The notes under the pieces are model-generated. The model was not told the origin of the DNA. It worked only from the letters and a program-made list of their open reading frames with translations, and ran no database searches. Below, piece by piece: positions 50,092 to 58,921 of a stretch of DNA of 64,000 bases; position 1 is the stretch's first letter; each line of letters starts with the position of its first letter. The position numbers and the translations under genes are program-made. Source of the stretch: JAENVT01 sp963805445. Lineage in GTDB: Bacteria; Actinomycetota; Acidimicrobiia; Acidimicrobiales; Ilumatobacteraceae. The stretch is taken from NCBI GenBank assembly GCA_963805445.1, contig CAWDUI010000019.1, positions 23,581-87,580 of the forward strand. The letters run 5' to 3'.

Positions 50092-50692
50092 GTGCGCCTT
50101 CGCGACGCCGAGATCGACCTCGACACGAACACGATCGGTCCGGTTTCGATGGATCTGCAGCGTGGCCAGATCACGGTGATCACCGGGCGCTCGGGCTCGG
50201 GAAAGACCAGCGTGCTCTCGGTCGTGCTGGGCGCAGGAGCTCCGACGAGAGGGCTGGTCGAGCGGTTCACCGACCGATTCGGCTGCGCTCCGCAAACCGC
50301 AGCGTTCGCCGACCAGCAGAGCGTCGGTGACAACGTCGACCTCGTCCGGGCAATCCGCGCCAAGCAGCCGATGGATCACACCCGGGTGCTCGGCGACCTC
50401 GGCTTGGCGGGCCTGGTCGACCGGCCGGCCGGCACGCTGTCGGGTGGCGAACGGCAGCGGTTGGCCGTCGCTCGAGCGCTCGCCGTCGACGCCGAGGTGA
50501 TCGTGTTGGACGAGCCGACGTCGCAGCTCGATCGTGCTACGGCACGGTTACTTTCGCGCGCGATCGTCGAGAGCGCCCGTGGAGGCGCATGCGTCGTCTG
50601 CGCCAGTCACGATGCGGATCTGATCGCTGATCGCCGACCAAATCGTCGACCTGGACGCGGCCCGGCCGAGGCCCGGGGTTACTTGCCAGTAG
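50092..50692 (+). CDS. ABC transporter ATPase, second of two (one frameshift)
   Basis: About 200 residues from GTG 50092 (RLRDAEIDLDTNTIGPVSMD). Walker A ITGRSGSGKTSVLSVVL, signature GTLSGGERQRLAVAR, Walker B EVIVLDEPTSQLD and switch His in VVCASHDADLI are all present. One shift near 50630; corrected it ends QIVDLDAARPRPGVTCQ at TAG 50690. With the previous gene it would give a heterodimeric ATPase for one large permease. An upstream in-frame TGA at 50050 separates it from the first ATPase, though a former fusion is possible. Confidence 0.82.
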
Positions 50693-50831
50693 AAAAGGTG
50701 GCTGTTATGGTGCCGACCGCGGTTCCGTACTCGGGCCGTACTGTCGGTTGCATGGTCGGGGGGAGCCAACTGGCGAACCTCGCCGTGAGACTGCCGGGGG
50801 AGAAACCAATATGCCAACGAAAGGCAGGACC

Positions 50832-52155
50832 ATGAGGTTCAAGAATGCGTCGGCGCTCGTCATAGCGCTGGCACTTGTAGGCGTCGCGTGCGGCTCCGAC
50901 ACCAAGTCAGGTTCATCTGATACGGCTGCGCCCGCGGCTACCCAACCAGGTGGCACCACTGCGCCTGCCGGTGACACTGCGGCACCTGCTGCCGGTGGCA
51001 ACCTGATCGTCTCGACCGATCTCCCGCTGCAGGGCGCATCGGCCGACGCGTCGGCCGACACCAACAACGCCGTCGCTCTGATCCTCGAGCAGGCCGGTGG
51101 CAAGGCTGGTGCCTACTCCATCACGTTGAAGCCATACGACGACTCCACTGCCGCCAAGGGTGGCTGGGACGACGCCACGTGCGCCAAGAACGCCAACGAT
51201 CACGTGGCCAACTCGGGCGAGGTGGCTGTCATGGGCACCTACAACTCCGGTTGCGCCAAGATCGAAATCCCGGTGCTCAACCAGGATCCGGCCGGCCCGA
51301 TGCTGATGATCTCGCACGCCAACACCAACCCAGGCATCACCAAGGCATGGGACCCGGGCGAGCCCGATGTCTACTACCCGACGGGCGTTCGCAACTACGG
51401 CCGCGTCATCGCCACCGACGACTTCCAGGGTGCTGCTGGCGCACAGTTCGCCAAGCAGGACCTCAAGGTCACCAAGTGTCTGGTCCTCAACGACGCCCAG
51501 ACCTATGGCGTTGGCGTTGCCAACAGCGTTCACCACTGAGGCCAAGAAGCAAGGCATCGACATCGTCGGCGAAGAGGCGTGGGACGCCAAGCAGCCGAAC
51601 TACACAGCGTTGTTCGAGGGCTACAAGGACTCCGGCGTCGACTGCGTGTACCTCGGTGGCATCAACGACAACAACGGTGAGCAGTTGATCCGTGACAAGG
51701 TTTCCGTATTCGGCCCCAACTCGGGCACGGTGAAGTTGATCGCCCCTGACGGCTTCACCGGATATCCGAGCGTGCAGAAGCTGGCCGAGGCACAGGACAT
51801 GTACATCACCTTTGCCGGTCTTCCGGCATCGGCGTTGGTCGAGGCCGGCGGTGCCGGTGCGAAGTTCGTCAACGACTTCAAGGCCAAGTACGGGCACGAT
51901 CCGGCGTCGGCGTACGCCATCTACGGTGCAGCCGCCTTCCAGTACATCATGAAGTCGATTGCCGCCTCTGACGGAACCCGCAAGGGCGTCCGCGATGCAG
52001 CGTTCTCCGGCAAGATCACCATCCCGGCCGAAGAGTCCGTGATCGGCAAGGAGTTCAGCATCAACGAAAACGGTGACGTGACCGTGATCGACATGACGAT
52101 CCAGCTGTTGACAGGCAACACGGAGACCTTCCTGAAGGCCTGGCCAGTCGGCTGA
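50832..52155 (+). CDS. livK: Branched-chain amino-acid type ABC substrate-binding lipoprotein (one frameshift)
   Basis: About 440 residues from ATG 50832 (MRFKNASALVIALALVGVAC), a lipoprotein signal with Cys at about residue 20, then a Ser/Thr/Ala/Pro linker. The Peripla_BP_6 fold follows: LIVSTDLPLQGASADASAD, VAVMGTYNSGCAKIEIPVLN, MLMISHANTNPGIT, VYLGGINDNNGEQLI, APDGFTGYPSVQKLAEAQ. One shift near 51523 splits VANSVHH from AFTTEAKKQGIDIVGEEAW. It captures an amino acid, amide or short-chain compound outside the membrane for the transporter genes that follow. Separated from livH by a strong hairpin. Confidence 0.88.
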
Positions 52156-52185
52156 CAGCCGTAGTTCGGTATTCGTTCACCTGTA

Positions 52186-52217
52186 GTTTGGGGTGGCCTC
52201 GAGGGGCCACCCCAAAC
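52186..52217 (+). terminator. Hairpin between livK and livH
   Basis: A perfect 13-bp stem, gtttggggtggcc / ggccaccccaaac, with a 6-nt loop, 30 nt after the livK stop and about 24 nt before the livH start. Without a T-run it is more likely a partial terminator or RNA-stability element that leaves more binding-protein mRNA than permease mRNA. Confidence 0.75.
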
Positions 52218-52240
52218 TCATAACTTGGGGGCAGTCAACT

Positions 52241-53278
52241 TTGTCTAGTACGCCTGCGGTACTGATGCACCGGCGCAGACTTTCGCCGACCGACATCATT
52301 GGACTTGTCGTTCTCGGCCTCGGAGTGGTGATCCTGATCCATGCGTTCACCCAGGGCCCGAGGATCTTTGCGCAGGTTCTGACCATCGGACTGTCGAATG
52401 GGGCGCTCTATGCGTTGATCGCCCTGGGATACACGATGGTCTACGGCATCATCGAGCTGATCAACTTCGCCCACGGCGATCTGTTCATGCTCGGCTCGGT
52501 GTTCGCCGCCATCTTCTTGGAGGAGTGGCTGGATCAGACGCGATCCTCGCTCGCCGGCTGGCTGTGGCTCGCGGTCATCCTGCTCGCGGTGATGGCGGTG
52601 TGCGCAACCATCAACGTTCTCATCGAGTTCTTGGCGTACCGTCGACTTCGAAATGCCCCGAAGCTTGCGCCGTTGATCACTGCTGTCGGCATGAGCTTCA
52701 TCCTGCAGAACGTGGGCATCATCTTCAACGGGTCAGCGCCACACTCGCGCACCAGCGTGTTGCCGCAGAGCTCGCTCGACGTCGGCTCGGTTCAGATCCG
52801 CATCAAGTACCTCGTCGTCATCGCCGTCACCGTGCCGCTGTTGCTGCTGATGACGTGGATCGTGCAGAAGACGAGGATCGGTCGGGCGATGCGAGCCACG
52901 TCGCAAGATCGCGACGCGTCACTGTTGATGGGCATCAACGTCGACAGGATGATCTCGTACACCTTCGCCCTCGGCGGAGCGATGGCCGGCGCCGCCGGCA
53001 CCCTGTTCGTTCAGGTCAATGGGCAGACCCGGTACGACGCCGGGTTTCGCCTGGGACTGATCGCCTTCACCGCCGCCGTCCTCGGTGGCGTCGGCAACTT
53101 CACCGGAGCTGTCGTCGGTGGTGTGATGATCGGCGTCATTCAAGGTCTCAACGACAGCGGCCTCGGGTTCTTCCCCGGCCAGAAGTGGACGCAGACCGTG
53201 ATGTTCAGCATCCTCATCGCAATGATCATCTTCAGACCGGGTGGCCTCTTCGGCGCCCATCAACAGGAGAAGGTGTAG
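52241..53278 (+). CDS. livH: LivH-type ABC permease
   Basis: About 345 residues. I take TTG 52241 (SSTPAVLMHRRRLSPTDIIG) because it lies downstream of the hairpin and a GGGGG run; ATG 52265 is a possible shorter start. Eight helices with the LivH signature NGALYALIALGYTMVYGIIE, LINFAHGDLFMLGSVFAA and the ATPase-coupling region MRATSQDRDASLLMGINV, then GGAMAGAAGTLFVQVNGQ. With LivM it forms the membrane channel. The family lies in the LivH/UrtB/AmiC group, so amides or urea are possible substrates too. Intact. Confidence 0.9.
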   Translation: MSSTPAVLMHRRRLSPTDIIGLVVLGLGVVILIHAFTQGPRIFAQVLTIGLSNGALYALIALGYTMVYGIIELINFAHGDLFMLGSVFAAIFLEEWLDQTRSSLAGWLWLAVILLAVMAVCATINVLIEFLAYRRLRNAPKLAPLITAVGMSFILQNVGIIFNGSAPHSRTSVLPQSSLDVGSVQIRIKYLVVIAVTVPLLLLMTWIVQKTRIGRAMRATSQDRDASLLMGINVDRMISYTFALGGAMAGAAGTLFVQVNGQTRYDAGFRLGLIAFTAAVLGGVGNFTGAVVGGVMIGVIQGLNDSGLGFFPGQKWTQTVMFSILIAMIIFRPGGLFGAHQQEKV

Positions 53279-53280
53279 CC

Positions 53281-54487
53281 ATGACGGTGCTTTTCTGGGC
53301 TGCCGGACTGCTCGTCGGCTCCTATCTCCTCATCAACGTGGTGTTGCGACTCGACCAGGCAAAGGCGGCCTTTGCCGCCTGCGGAATCACCATCGCGGCG
53401 GTACTGCCGCACCTCGGCTTCACCAAAGACACGGGCAGCTTCCTGCCGATCTTCACGGTCGTGCTGTGCGCGGTCTACGCACTGTTCGCGCTCGGGCTCA
53501 ACGTCGTCGTCGGCTTCGCCGGTCTGCTCGACCTCGGATACGTCGCCTTCTTCCTGTTCGGGGCGTACGTCGGCGCCTGGACGATGTCGATCTTCGCGGT
53601 CAACGTCACCCCCAGCTGGCGCAACATCAACATCCACGTCCTCGACGCAGCGAAACCAAGCTTTCCGGGAATCCACTTGTCGTTCTGGCTGGTCGTCATC
53701 ATCGCCGGCATCGTCGCGGCGTGTCGCCGGTGTGGTGATCGGCGCGCCGACGCTTCGGTTGAAGAGCGACTACCTCGCTCTCGTGACGCTGGGGTTCGGT
53801 GAGATCTTGCCGGAGGTGTTCCGCAACGGCGACGACCTCGCCGGACTCAACCTGACCAACGGCACGAAGGGGATCGGGCCGATCGACAACGTGGGCATGG
53901 GGTTTCTGCACGTCATCCCCGGTATCCCGAAGACGATCCGCACTTCCGACTTCCAGACCAAGTACTACGTCATCTTGGTGTTCTGCGTGTTGTTCGTGTG
54001 GGTCTCGCTGAAGCTCCGCGACGGACGCCTGGGCCGGGCGTGGATGGCCATCCGCGAGGACGAGTTGGCCGCCAGCCTGATGGGCGTTCCGCTGATGCGC
54101 ACCAAGCTGTGGTCGTATGCGGTCGGCGCCGTCGCCGGCGGGGTCGGTGGGGCGTTCTATGCGACCATCGTCGGCACCGTCAACGTCGACAACTTCACCT
54201 TCCAGTTCTCCATCATCATCTTGTGTGCCGTGATCCTGGGAGGCATGGGCAACGTCTGGGGCTCGATTCTCGGTGGCGTGGTCATCACCTGGTTCAACTA
54301 CACCGGGCTGGTCTGGATCAGCGACAAGCTGGGCTTCAACTTGAAGAAGTACGAGTTCGCCTTCTTCGGCTTGGTCCTGGTCGTGATGATGCTGTTCCGC
54401 CCCGAGGGATTCATCCCGGCAGCGCGAACCAAACAGGTCAAAGAAGCGGAGAAGCAGATGCTTGCTACACAGGTGGCAGAGTCATGA
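53281..54487 (+). CDS. livM: LivM-type ABC permease (one frameshift)
   Basis: About 402 residues from ATG 53281, two nt after the livH stop. Family blocks: LFALGLNVVVGFAGLLDLG, YVAFFLFGAYVGAWTMS, VVIGAPTLRLKSDYLALVT, LGFGEILPEVFRNGD, GRAWMAIREDELAASLMGV and VILGGMGNVWGSILGGVV. One shift near 53725 splits LVVIIAGIVAA from AGVVIGAPTL. Partner of LivH. The stop overlaps the livG start (ATGA). Confidence 0.9.
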
Positions 54488-55263
54488 CCCTGCTCGACGC
54501 TCGCGGCGTCACCGTCCAGTTCGGAGGCCTGACCGCGGTGAGCGATGTCGACTTCGTCATACCCGAAGGTTCGATCGTTGCCCTGATCGGCCCGAACGGG
54601 GCCGGCAAGACGACCTTCTTCAACGTGCTCACCGGCTTGTATGTCCCGACGTACGGCGAAGTGATGTTCGACGGGCGGTCGGTGGTCGATGTTTCGCCGC
54701 ACACCATCGCCGCTCGCGGCATGGCCCGAACCTTCCAGAACATCCGGCTCTTCGGGGCGATGACTGCATCCGAGAACGTCATGGTGGCCATGCATCCGCA
54801 CCTGCGCAGCGGTGTCGCCTCGACGATCCTTCGCCTTCCGAAGCAACGCCACGAGGAGCGCGAGGCCAGGCAGAAAGCGAAGGAACTGCTGGAGTTCGTC
54901 GGTATCGGCGGCACCGACGAGGAGTTTGCCAAGAACCTTCCCTACGGCGATCAGCGCCGCCTGGAAGTGGCCCGGGCGCTCGGTCTCCAACCGAAGCTGT
55001 TGCTGCTCGACGAGCCGACAGCCGGAATGAACCCGCAGGAATCGGCTGCATTCACGGCCTTCGTGCACCGTGTGCGCGACGAGCTCGGCATCACCATCTT
55101 GTTGATCGAGCACGACATGAAAGTGGTCATGGGCACCGCCGAGCGGATCACGGTGCTCGAGTACGGCGCCAAGATCGCCGAGGGCACGCCGGCCGAGATC
55201 CGCGCCAATCCTCGAGTCATCGAGGCGTACCTCGGCAAGTCGGCAACGGAAGGCGCAGCATGA
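54484..55263 (+). CDS. livG: LivG-type ABC ATPase
   Basis: 259 residues from ATG 54484, overlapping livM by 4 bp; intact. Walker A LIGPNGAGKTTFFNVLTG, Q-loop ARTFQNIRLFGAMTASENV, signature LPYGDQRRLEVARALG (family form of the ABC signature), Walker B LLLLDEPTAGMNP and switch His LLIEHDMKVV. One of two ATPases energising the Liv importer. Confidence 0.93.
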   Translation: MTLLDARGVTVQFGGLTAVSDVDFVIPEGSIVALIGPNGAGKTTFFNVLTGLYVPTYGEVMFDGRSVVDVSPHTIAARGMARTFQNIRLFGAMTASENVMVAMHPHLRSGVASTILRLPKQRHEEREARQKAKELLEFVGIGGTDEEFAKNLPYGDQRRLEVARALGLQPKLLLLDEPTAGMNPQESAAFTAFVHRVRDELGITILLIEHDMKVVMGTAERITVLEYGAKIAEGTPAEIRANPRVIEAYLGKSATEGAA

Positions 55264-56021
55264 CTTCGACAGACCTGACCCCTGCGGCGACACGTGCGGC
55301 TGGCCGCGACCCGATGCTGACCGTCGACGACATCCACGTGTACTACGGCAACATCGCGGCCGTGAAGGGGATCTCGTTGACGGTGTACCAGGGTGAGATC
55401 GTGACGCTCATCGGTGGTAACGGCGCCGGCAAGTCGACGACGATGCGCACGATCTCGGGCCTGTTGAAGCCCAAGCGCGGCAGCATTCACTTCGAAGGCA
55501 AGCAGGTGTCGGGTCTGAAGGGTCACGAGGTCGCTCAGAGAGGCATCGCCCAGAGTCCCGAAGGACGGCGCATCTTTCCACGCATGAGCGTGACCGAGAA
55601 CCTGGAGCTCGGAGCGTTCCTGCGCAGGGACAAAGCCACCATCGTCACAGACATGGAGCGTGTATTCGATCTGTTCCCGCGGTTGAAGGAACGCCTGACC
55701 CAACGGGCCGGCACGTTGTCGGGCGGCGAGCAACAGATGCTGGCAATGGGCCGCGCCCTGATGGCCGAGCCGCGGCTCCTGCTGCTCGACGAGCCCTCGA
55801 TGGGCCTGGCGCCGGTGCTGGTCGAAGTTGTGTTCGAGACCATCAAGAAGGTCAACGAGCAAGGCACCACCGTGTTGTTGGTCGAGCAGAACGCGCTCGT
55901 CGCGCTGAACATCGCCGATCATGCGTACGTTCTGGAAACCGGTCAGATCACCCTCGAGGGCCCGGCCAACGAGCTCGCCCACAACGACGAGGTTCGCAAG
56001 GCCTATCTCGGCGAGGACTAG
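55260..56021 (+). CDS. livF: LivF-type ABC ATPase
   Basis: 253 residues from ATG 55260, overlapping livG by 4 bp; intact. The family-specific SPEGRRIFPRMSVTENLELG is present, with Walker A LIGGNGAGKSTTMRTISG, signature TLSGGEQQMLAMGRAL, Walker B LLLLDEPSMGLAP and switch region LLVEQNALVALNIAD. Last gene of the importer operon; the five liv genes form a complete system. Confidence 0.93.
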   Translation: MTSTDLTPAATRAAGRDPMLTVDDIHVYYGNIAAVKGISLTVYQGEIVTLIGGNGAGKSTTMRTISGLLKPKRGSIHFEGKQVSGLKGHEVAQRGIAQSPEGRRIFPRMSVTENLELGAFLRRDKATIVTDMERVFDLFPRLKERLTQRAGTLSGGEQQMLAMGRALMAEPRLLLLDEPSMGLAPVLVEVVFETIKKVNEQGTTVLLVEQNALVALNIADHAYVLETGQITLEGPANELAHNDEVRKAYLGED

Positions 56022-56031
56022 TCGCACCTTT

Positions 56032-56044
56032 CGGGCGTTGCCCG
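56032..56044. terminator. Short hairpin at the end of the liv operon
   Basis: cgggc-gtt-gcccg, a 5-bp stem with a 3-nt loop, 10 nt after the livF stop and 9 nt before the stop of the convergent gene. A weak candidate that could serve both strands. Confidence 0.4.
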
Positions 56045-56052
56045 ACGCGGCA

Positions 56053-56745
56053 TCAGCGGCGTCGCTGGAAGCGGCTCCACAGTGCGAATCCGATCGCCGC
56101 GATTCCGATGACCACGGCTGCTCCGACCGTGACGGCGCGTCGCTCGGTGACCGTGAGGCTTTCCTCGGTCGGCGCAGCCGTCGACACCGGCGGCGCCGGT
56201 GTCGTCGCTGTCGGAAGATCAGGAATGTCGCCGGGTAGCACAGGGTCCGGCACCGTTCCGGTCGGCTGGGTATCAGGCGTCGGCGGGCCGAACGTCGCCA
56301 CCGCGGCCACACCATCGCCTGCCGTCGCGTTGGTGATCACGAGGGCAAGATCGGTGTTCAGCCTGGCATCACCCGCGCCCAACAGTGCCAAGGTCGCGTC
56401 GCCGGGCTCCAGCGCGGCGGGAACCACGACGTCGACCGTGAAGGTGTAATCGCTTTCCGCCGACCCCCTCGCCACCACATACTCGTCGGTGCCCTGATCG
56501 ATGACGATCACCAGGCCGGTCAGCGGGTTGCCGAGGGGGCCGACACCCGGGGGCAGCGTGCCCGTGTCGAGGCAGTCGTCGCCGAAATGCTGGCCGGTGA
56601 CCGTCAGCACACCGCCTCTGGCGACCCTGGCCGGCTTGACCTGCACCGTTGGCGCCGCGCAACTGGCCGCCACCGGCTGATGTGACAACAGCGGCGCGGT
56701 AGACAACGCTGCCACGGCGACAGCGAACGCCATGGGCAGTCTCAT
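56053..56745 (-). CDS. Exported cell-surface protein with C-terminal membrane anchor
   Basis: About 230 residues from ATG 56745 (MRLPMAFAVAVAALSTAPLL), a signal peptide ending near VAASC. The body is a beta-rich domain with IPT/Ig-like features (VQVKPARVARGGVLTVTGQH; SDYTFTVDVVVPAALEPGDA), then a Pro/Thr linker and a transmembrane helix (AVTVGAAVVIGIAAIGFALW) with RFQRRR after it. This is the layout of small surface proteins of actinobacteria; function unknown. Its ATG is 2 nt from the agmatinase-family stop, so the two are cotranscribed. Confidence 0.7.
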   Translation of the reverse strand: MRLPMAFAVAVAALSTAPLLSHQPVAASCAAPTVQVKPARVARGGVLTVTGQHFGDDCLDTGTLPPGVGPLGNPLTGLVIVIDQGTDEYVVARGSAESDYTFTVDVVVPAALEPGDATLALLGAGDARLNTDLALVITNATAGDGVAAVATFGPPTPDTQPTGTVPDPVLPGDIPDLPTATTPAPPVSTAAPTEESLTVTERRAVTVGAAVVIGIAAIGFALWSRFQRRR

Positions 56746-56747
56746 CC

Positions 56748-57722
56748 TCAGCGGGGCTTGACTGCCATCAGGCAGGCCATCTCGTAGACGACTGTCGCCG
56801 CGGCAAGTGACGTGATCTCGGCGTGGTCGTACGCCGGAGCGACCTCGACGACGTCGCCCGATACCAGGTTCAACCCGGCCAACCCGCGCAGGATCATCAC
56901 CAACTCGCGGCTGGTCATGCCGGCGATCTCGGGGGTTCCGGTGCCGGGCGCGTTCGCTGGGTCGAGCACATCGATGTCGATCGAGAGATACAGCGGGCGG
57001 TCGCCGACACGGGCCCGGATGCGTCGAGCCACCTCGTCGACCCCGAGCCGCTCGATGTCGTCGCAACTGATCATCGAGAAGCCCAGGGCGGCGTCGTCGG
57101 CGTAGTCCGAGGGTGCGTAGATCGGTCCCCGGATGCCCACGTGCATCGAGGCCTCGGTGTCGAACAGACCTTCCTCGGCGGCGCGGCGAAACGGTGTGCC
57201 GTGCGTGAAGCGCTCACCGAAGTACACATCCCACGTGTCGAGGTGGGCGTCGAAGTGCACGAGCGCGACCTTGCCGAAGCGGCGGTGCATGGCCTTCAGC
57301 AATGCGTAGGCGATCGTGTGATCTCCGCCGATGGTGATCAACCCGTCAACGGGGTGCGGCCCATCGGCGGCGCCGAGCAGCTCGCCGGCCCGCGCCTCGA
57401 TCGCGGCGAGCGACTCGGCGATCGAGTAGGGGTTGCACGCGACATCGCCTGCGTCGGCGAACTGCAGGTTGGCGAACGGCTGAACGTCGAACTGCGGGTG
57501 GTACTGCGGTCGAATGGCCCGCGATGCCTGTCGCACCGCCATCGGGCCGAAGCGTGCGCCTGGGCGAAAGCTGACCCCTCCATCGAACGGCGCGCCGAGG
57601 ATGGCGACGTCGCAACGGTCGACGTCGCGGAGCTCGGGGAGGCGCACGAACGTCGAGGATCCGGCGTAGCGAGGCATGGTCGTTGCCGCGACGGGTTGGA
57701 TCGGGGCGGGCAGATCGGTCAC
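56748..57722 (-). CDS. Agmatinase/arginase-family ureohydrolase
   Basis: 324 residues from GTG 57722; an ATG at 57677 (MPRYAGSSTFVRLPELRD) is an equally good start. The di-manganese ligands are in place: TIGGDHTIAYALL, LVHFDAHLDTWDVYFG, and SIDIDVLDPANAPGTGTPE. Members remove urea from agmatine, guanidinobutyrate or similar guanidino compounds; the closest wording I can support is agmatinase-like. Intact. It is divergent from an FAD oxidase with only 13 bp between starts, and near a DUF1989 protein, so nitrogen-compound catabolism is plausible. Confidence 0.87.
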   Translation of the reverse strand: MTDLPAPIQPVAATTMPRYAGSSTFVRLPELRDVDRCDVAILGAPFDGGVSFRPGARFGPMAVRQASRAIRPQYHPQFDVQPFANLQFADAGDVACNPYSIAESLAAIEARAGELLGAADGPHPVDGLITIGGDHTIAYALLKAMHRRFGKVALVHFDAHLDTWDVYFGERFTHGTPFRRAAEEGLFDTEASMHVGIRGPIYAPSDYADDAALGFSMISCDDIERLGVDEVARRIRARVGDRPLYLSIDIDVLDPANAPGTGTPEIAGMTSRELVMILRGLAGLNLVSGDVVEVAPAYDHAEITSLAAATVVYEMACLMAVKPR

Positions 57723-57735
57723 ACTCGGAGACTGT

Positions 57736-58896
57736 ATGGCGTTGGACCGATCGCTTCCTGATCGCGCCGAGGTGGTGATCATCGGCGGCGGTGTGATCGG
57801 CGCCAGCGCGGCCTTCCATCTGGCCGAGGCCGGGGTGACCGACGTCGTCCTTCTCGAGGCTGACCAACTGTCGTGCGGGTCGACGTCGAAGTCGGCGGGG
57901 GGCGTGCGTTTGCAGTTCTCCGATGAGGTCAACATCGCCCTGGCGTTGCGCTCCATGGATGCGTTCGAGCGCTTCGCAGACCGGCCGGGAGCCGACATCG
58001 GGTTGCAGCAGGTCGGCTATCTGTTCTTGCTGACCGACCCGGCCGACGTCGCCGTGTTCGAGCAGAACACCGCGTTGCAGAATTCGATGGGCGTGCCGAG
58101 TCGCATGATCTCCGCCGCCGAGGCCGGTTCCTTGTCGACACTCGCTCACGTCGACGATGTGCTCGGCGCATCGATCTGCATGCGCGATGGCCACGCCACC
58201 CCCGATGCTGTGGTGCTGGGCTATGCCACGGCGGCGCGAGCCATGGGGATCTCGATCGCTACCCAATGCCCCGTCACGGGCATCGGCGTCGATGGCGACT
58301 CCATCACGAGCGTGCACACGCCACGCGGTTCGATATCGACATCGACGGTGATCTGCGCGGCGGGAGCATGGTCGCCGCACATCGCCGTGATGGCTGGTGT
58401 GGACTTGCCGGTACGGCCCGTGGCCCGGCCGATCTGGTACACGGAGCCGATGCCGAACCGGCCGGCACACGTGCCCATGACGATCGATTTCTCCACGGGC
58501 TTCTACTTCCATACGGAGGGGCCAGGCCTGCTGTTCGGCATGGCTGATCCGGATCAGCCGGCCGGCTTCGACGCGCCGATGCGGCCCGACTGGCTCGAGG
58601 TCGTCGGTGATGTGGTAGCCCACAGGGCGCCGGCGTTGCTCGACGTCGGAATCGCCGGTGGCTGGCACGGCTTCTACGAGACCACACCCGACCACAACGC
58701 GCTCATCGGCGAGTCGTCCACCGTGTCGCGGTTCATCTATGCGACCGGGTTCTCGGGGCATGGCTTCTTGATGGGCCCTGCGGTCGGTGAGGTGCTCCGT
58801 GACCTCGTTCTCGGTCACACCCCGGCCGTCGATGTCAGCGGATTCGATGTCGAGCGGTTCAAAGGAGAGACCCGACCCGAGCACAACATCGTCTAG
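57736..58896 (+). CDS. FAD-dependent amine/amino-acid oxidoreductase (DAO family)
   Basis: 386 residues from ATG 57736, intact. The dinucleotide fold is VVIIGGGVIGASAAFHLAEA with LLEADQLSCGSTSKSAGGVR. The C-terminal half contains the second FAD region GGWHGFYETTPDHNALIGE and FIYATGFSGHGFLMGPAVGE, typical of the sarcosine oxidase/D-amino-acid dehydrogenase family. It would oxidise an amine or N-methyl amino acid to an imine. Divergent from the agmatinase-family gene; the enolase-superfamily gene is convergent 25 bp away. Confidence 0.88.
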   Translation: MALDRSLPDRAEVVIIGGGVIGASAAFHLAEAGVTDVVLLEADQLSCGSTSKSAGGVRLQFSDEVNIALALRSMDAFERFADRPGADIGLQQVGYLFLLTDPADVAVFEQNTALQNSMGVPSRMISAAEAGSLSTLAHVDDVLGASICMRDGHATPDAVVLGYATAARAMGISIATQCPVTGIGVDGDSITSVHTPRGSISTSTVICAAGAWSPHIAVMAGVDLPVRPVARPIWYTEPMPNRPAHVPMTIDFSTGFYFHTEGPGLLFGMADPDQPAGFDAPMRPDWLEVVGDVVAHRAPALLDVGIAGGWHGFYETTPDHNALIGESSTVSRFIYATGFSGHGFLMGPAVGEVLRDLVLGHTPAVDVSGFDVERFKGETRPEHNIV

Positions 58897-58921
58897 CGCG
58901 CCCGGAGTCGCGCCGACCCGG

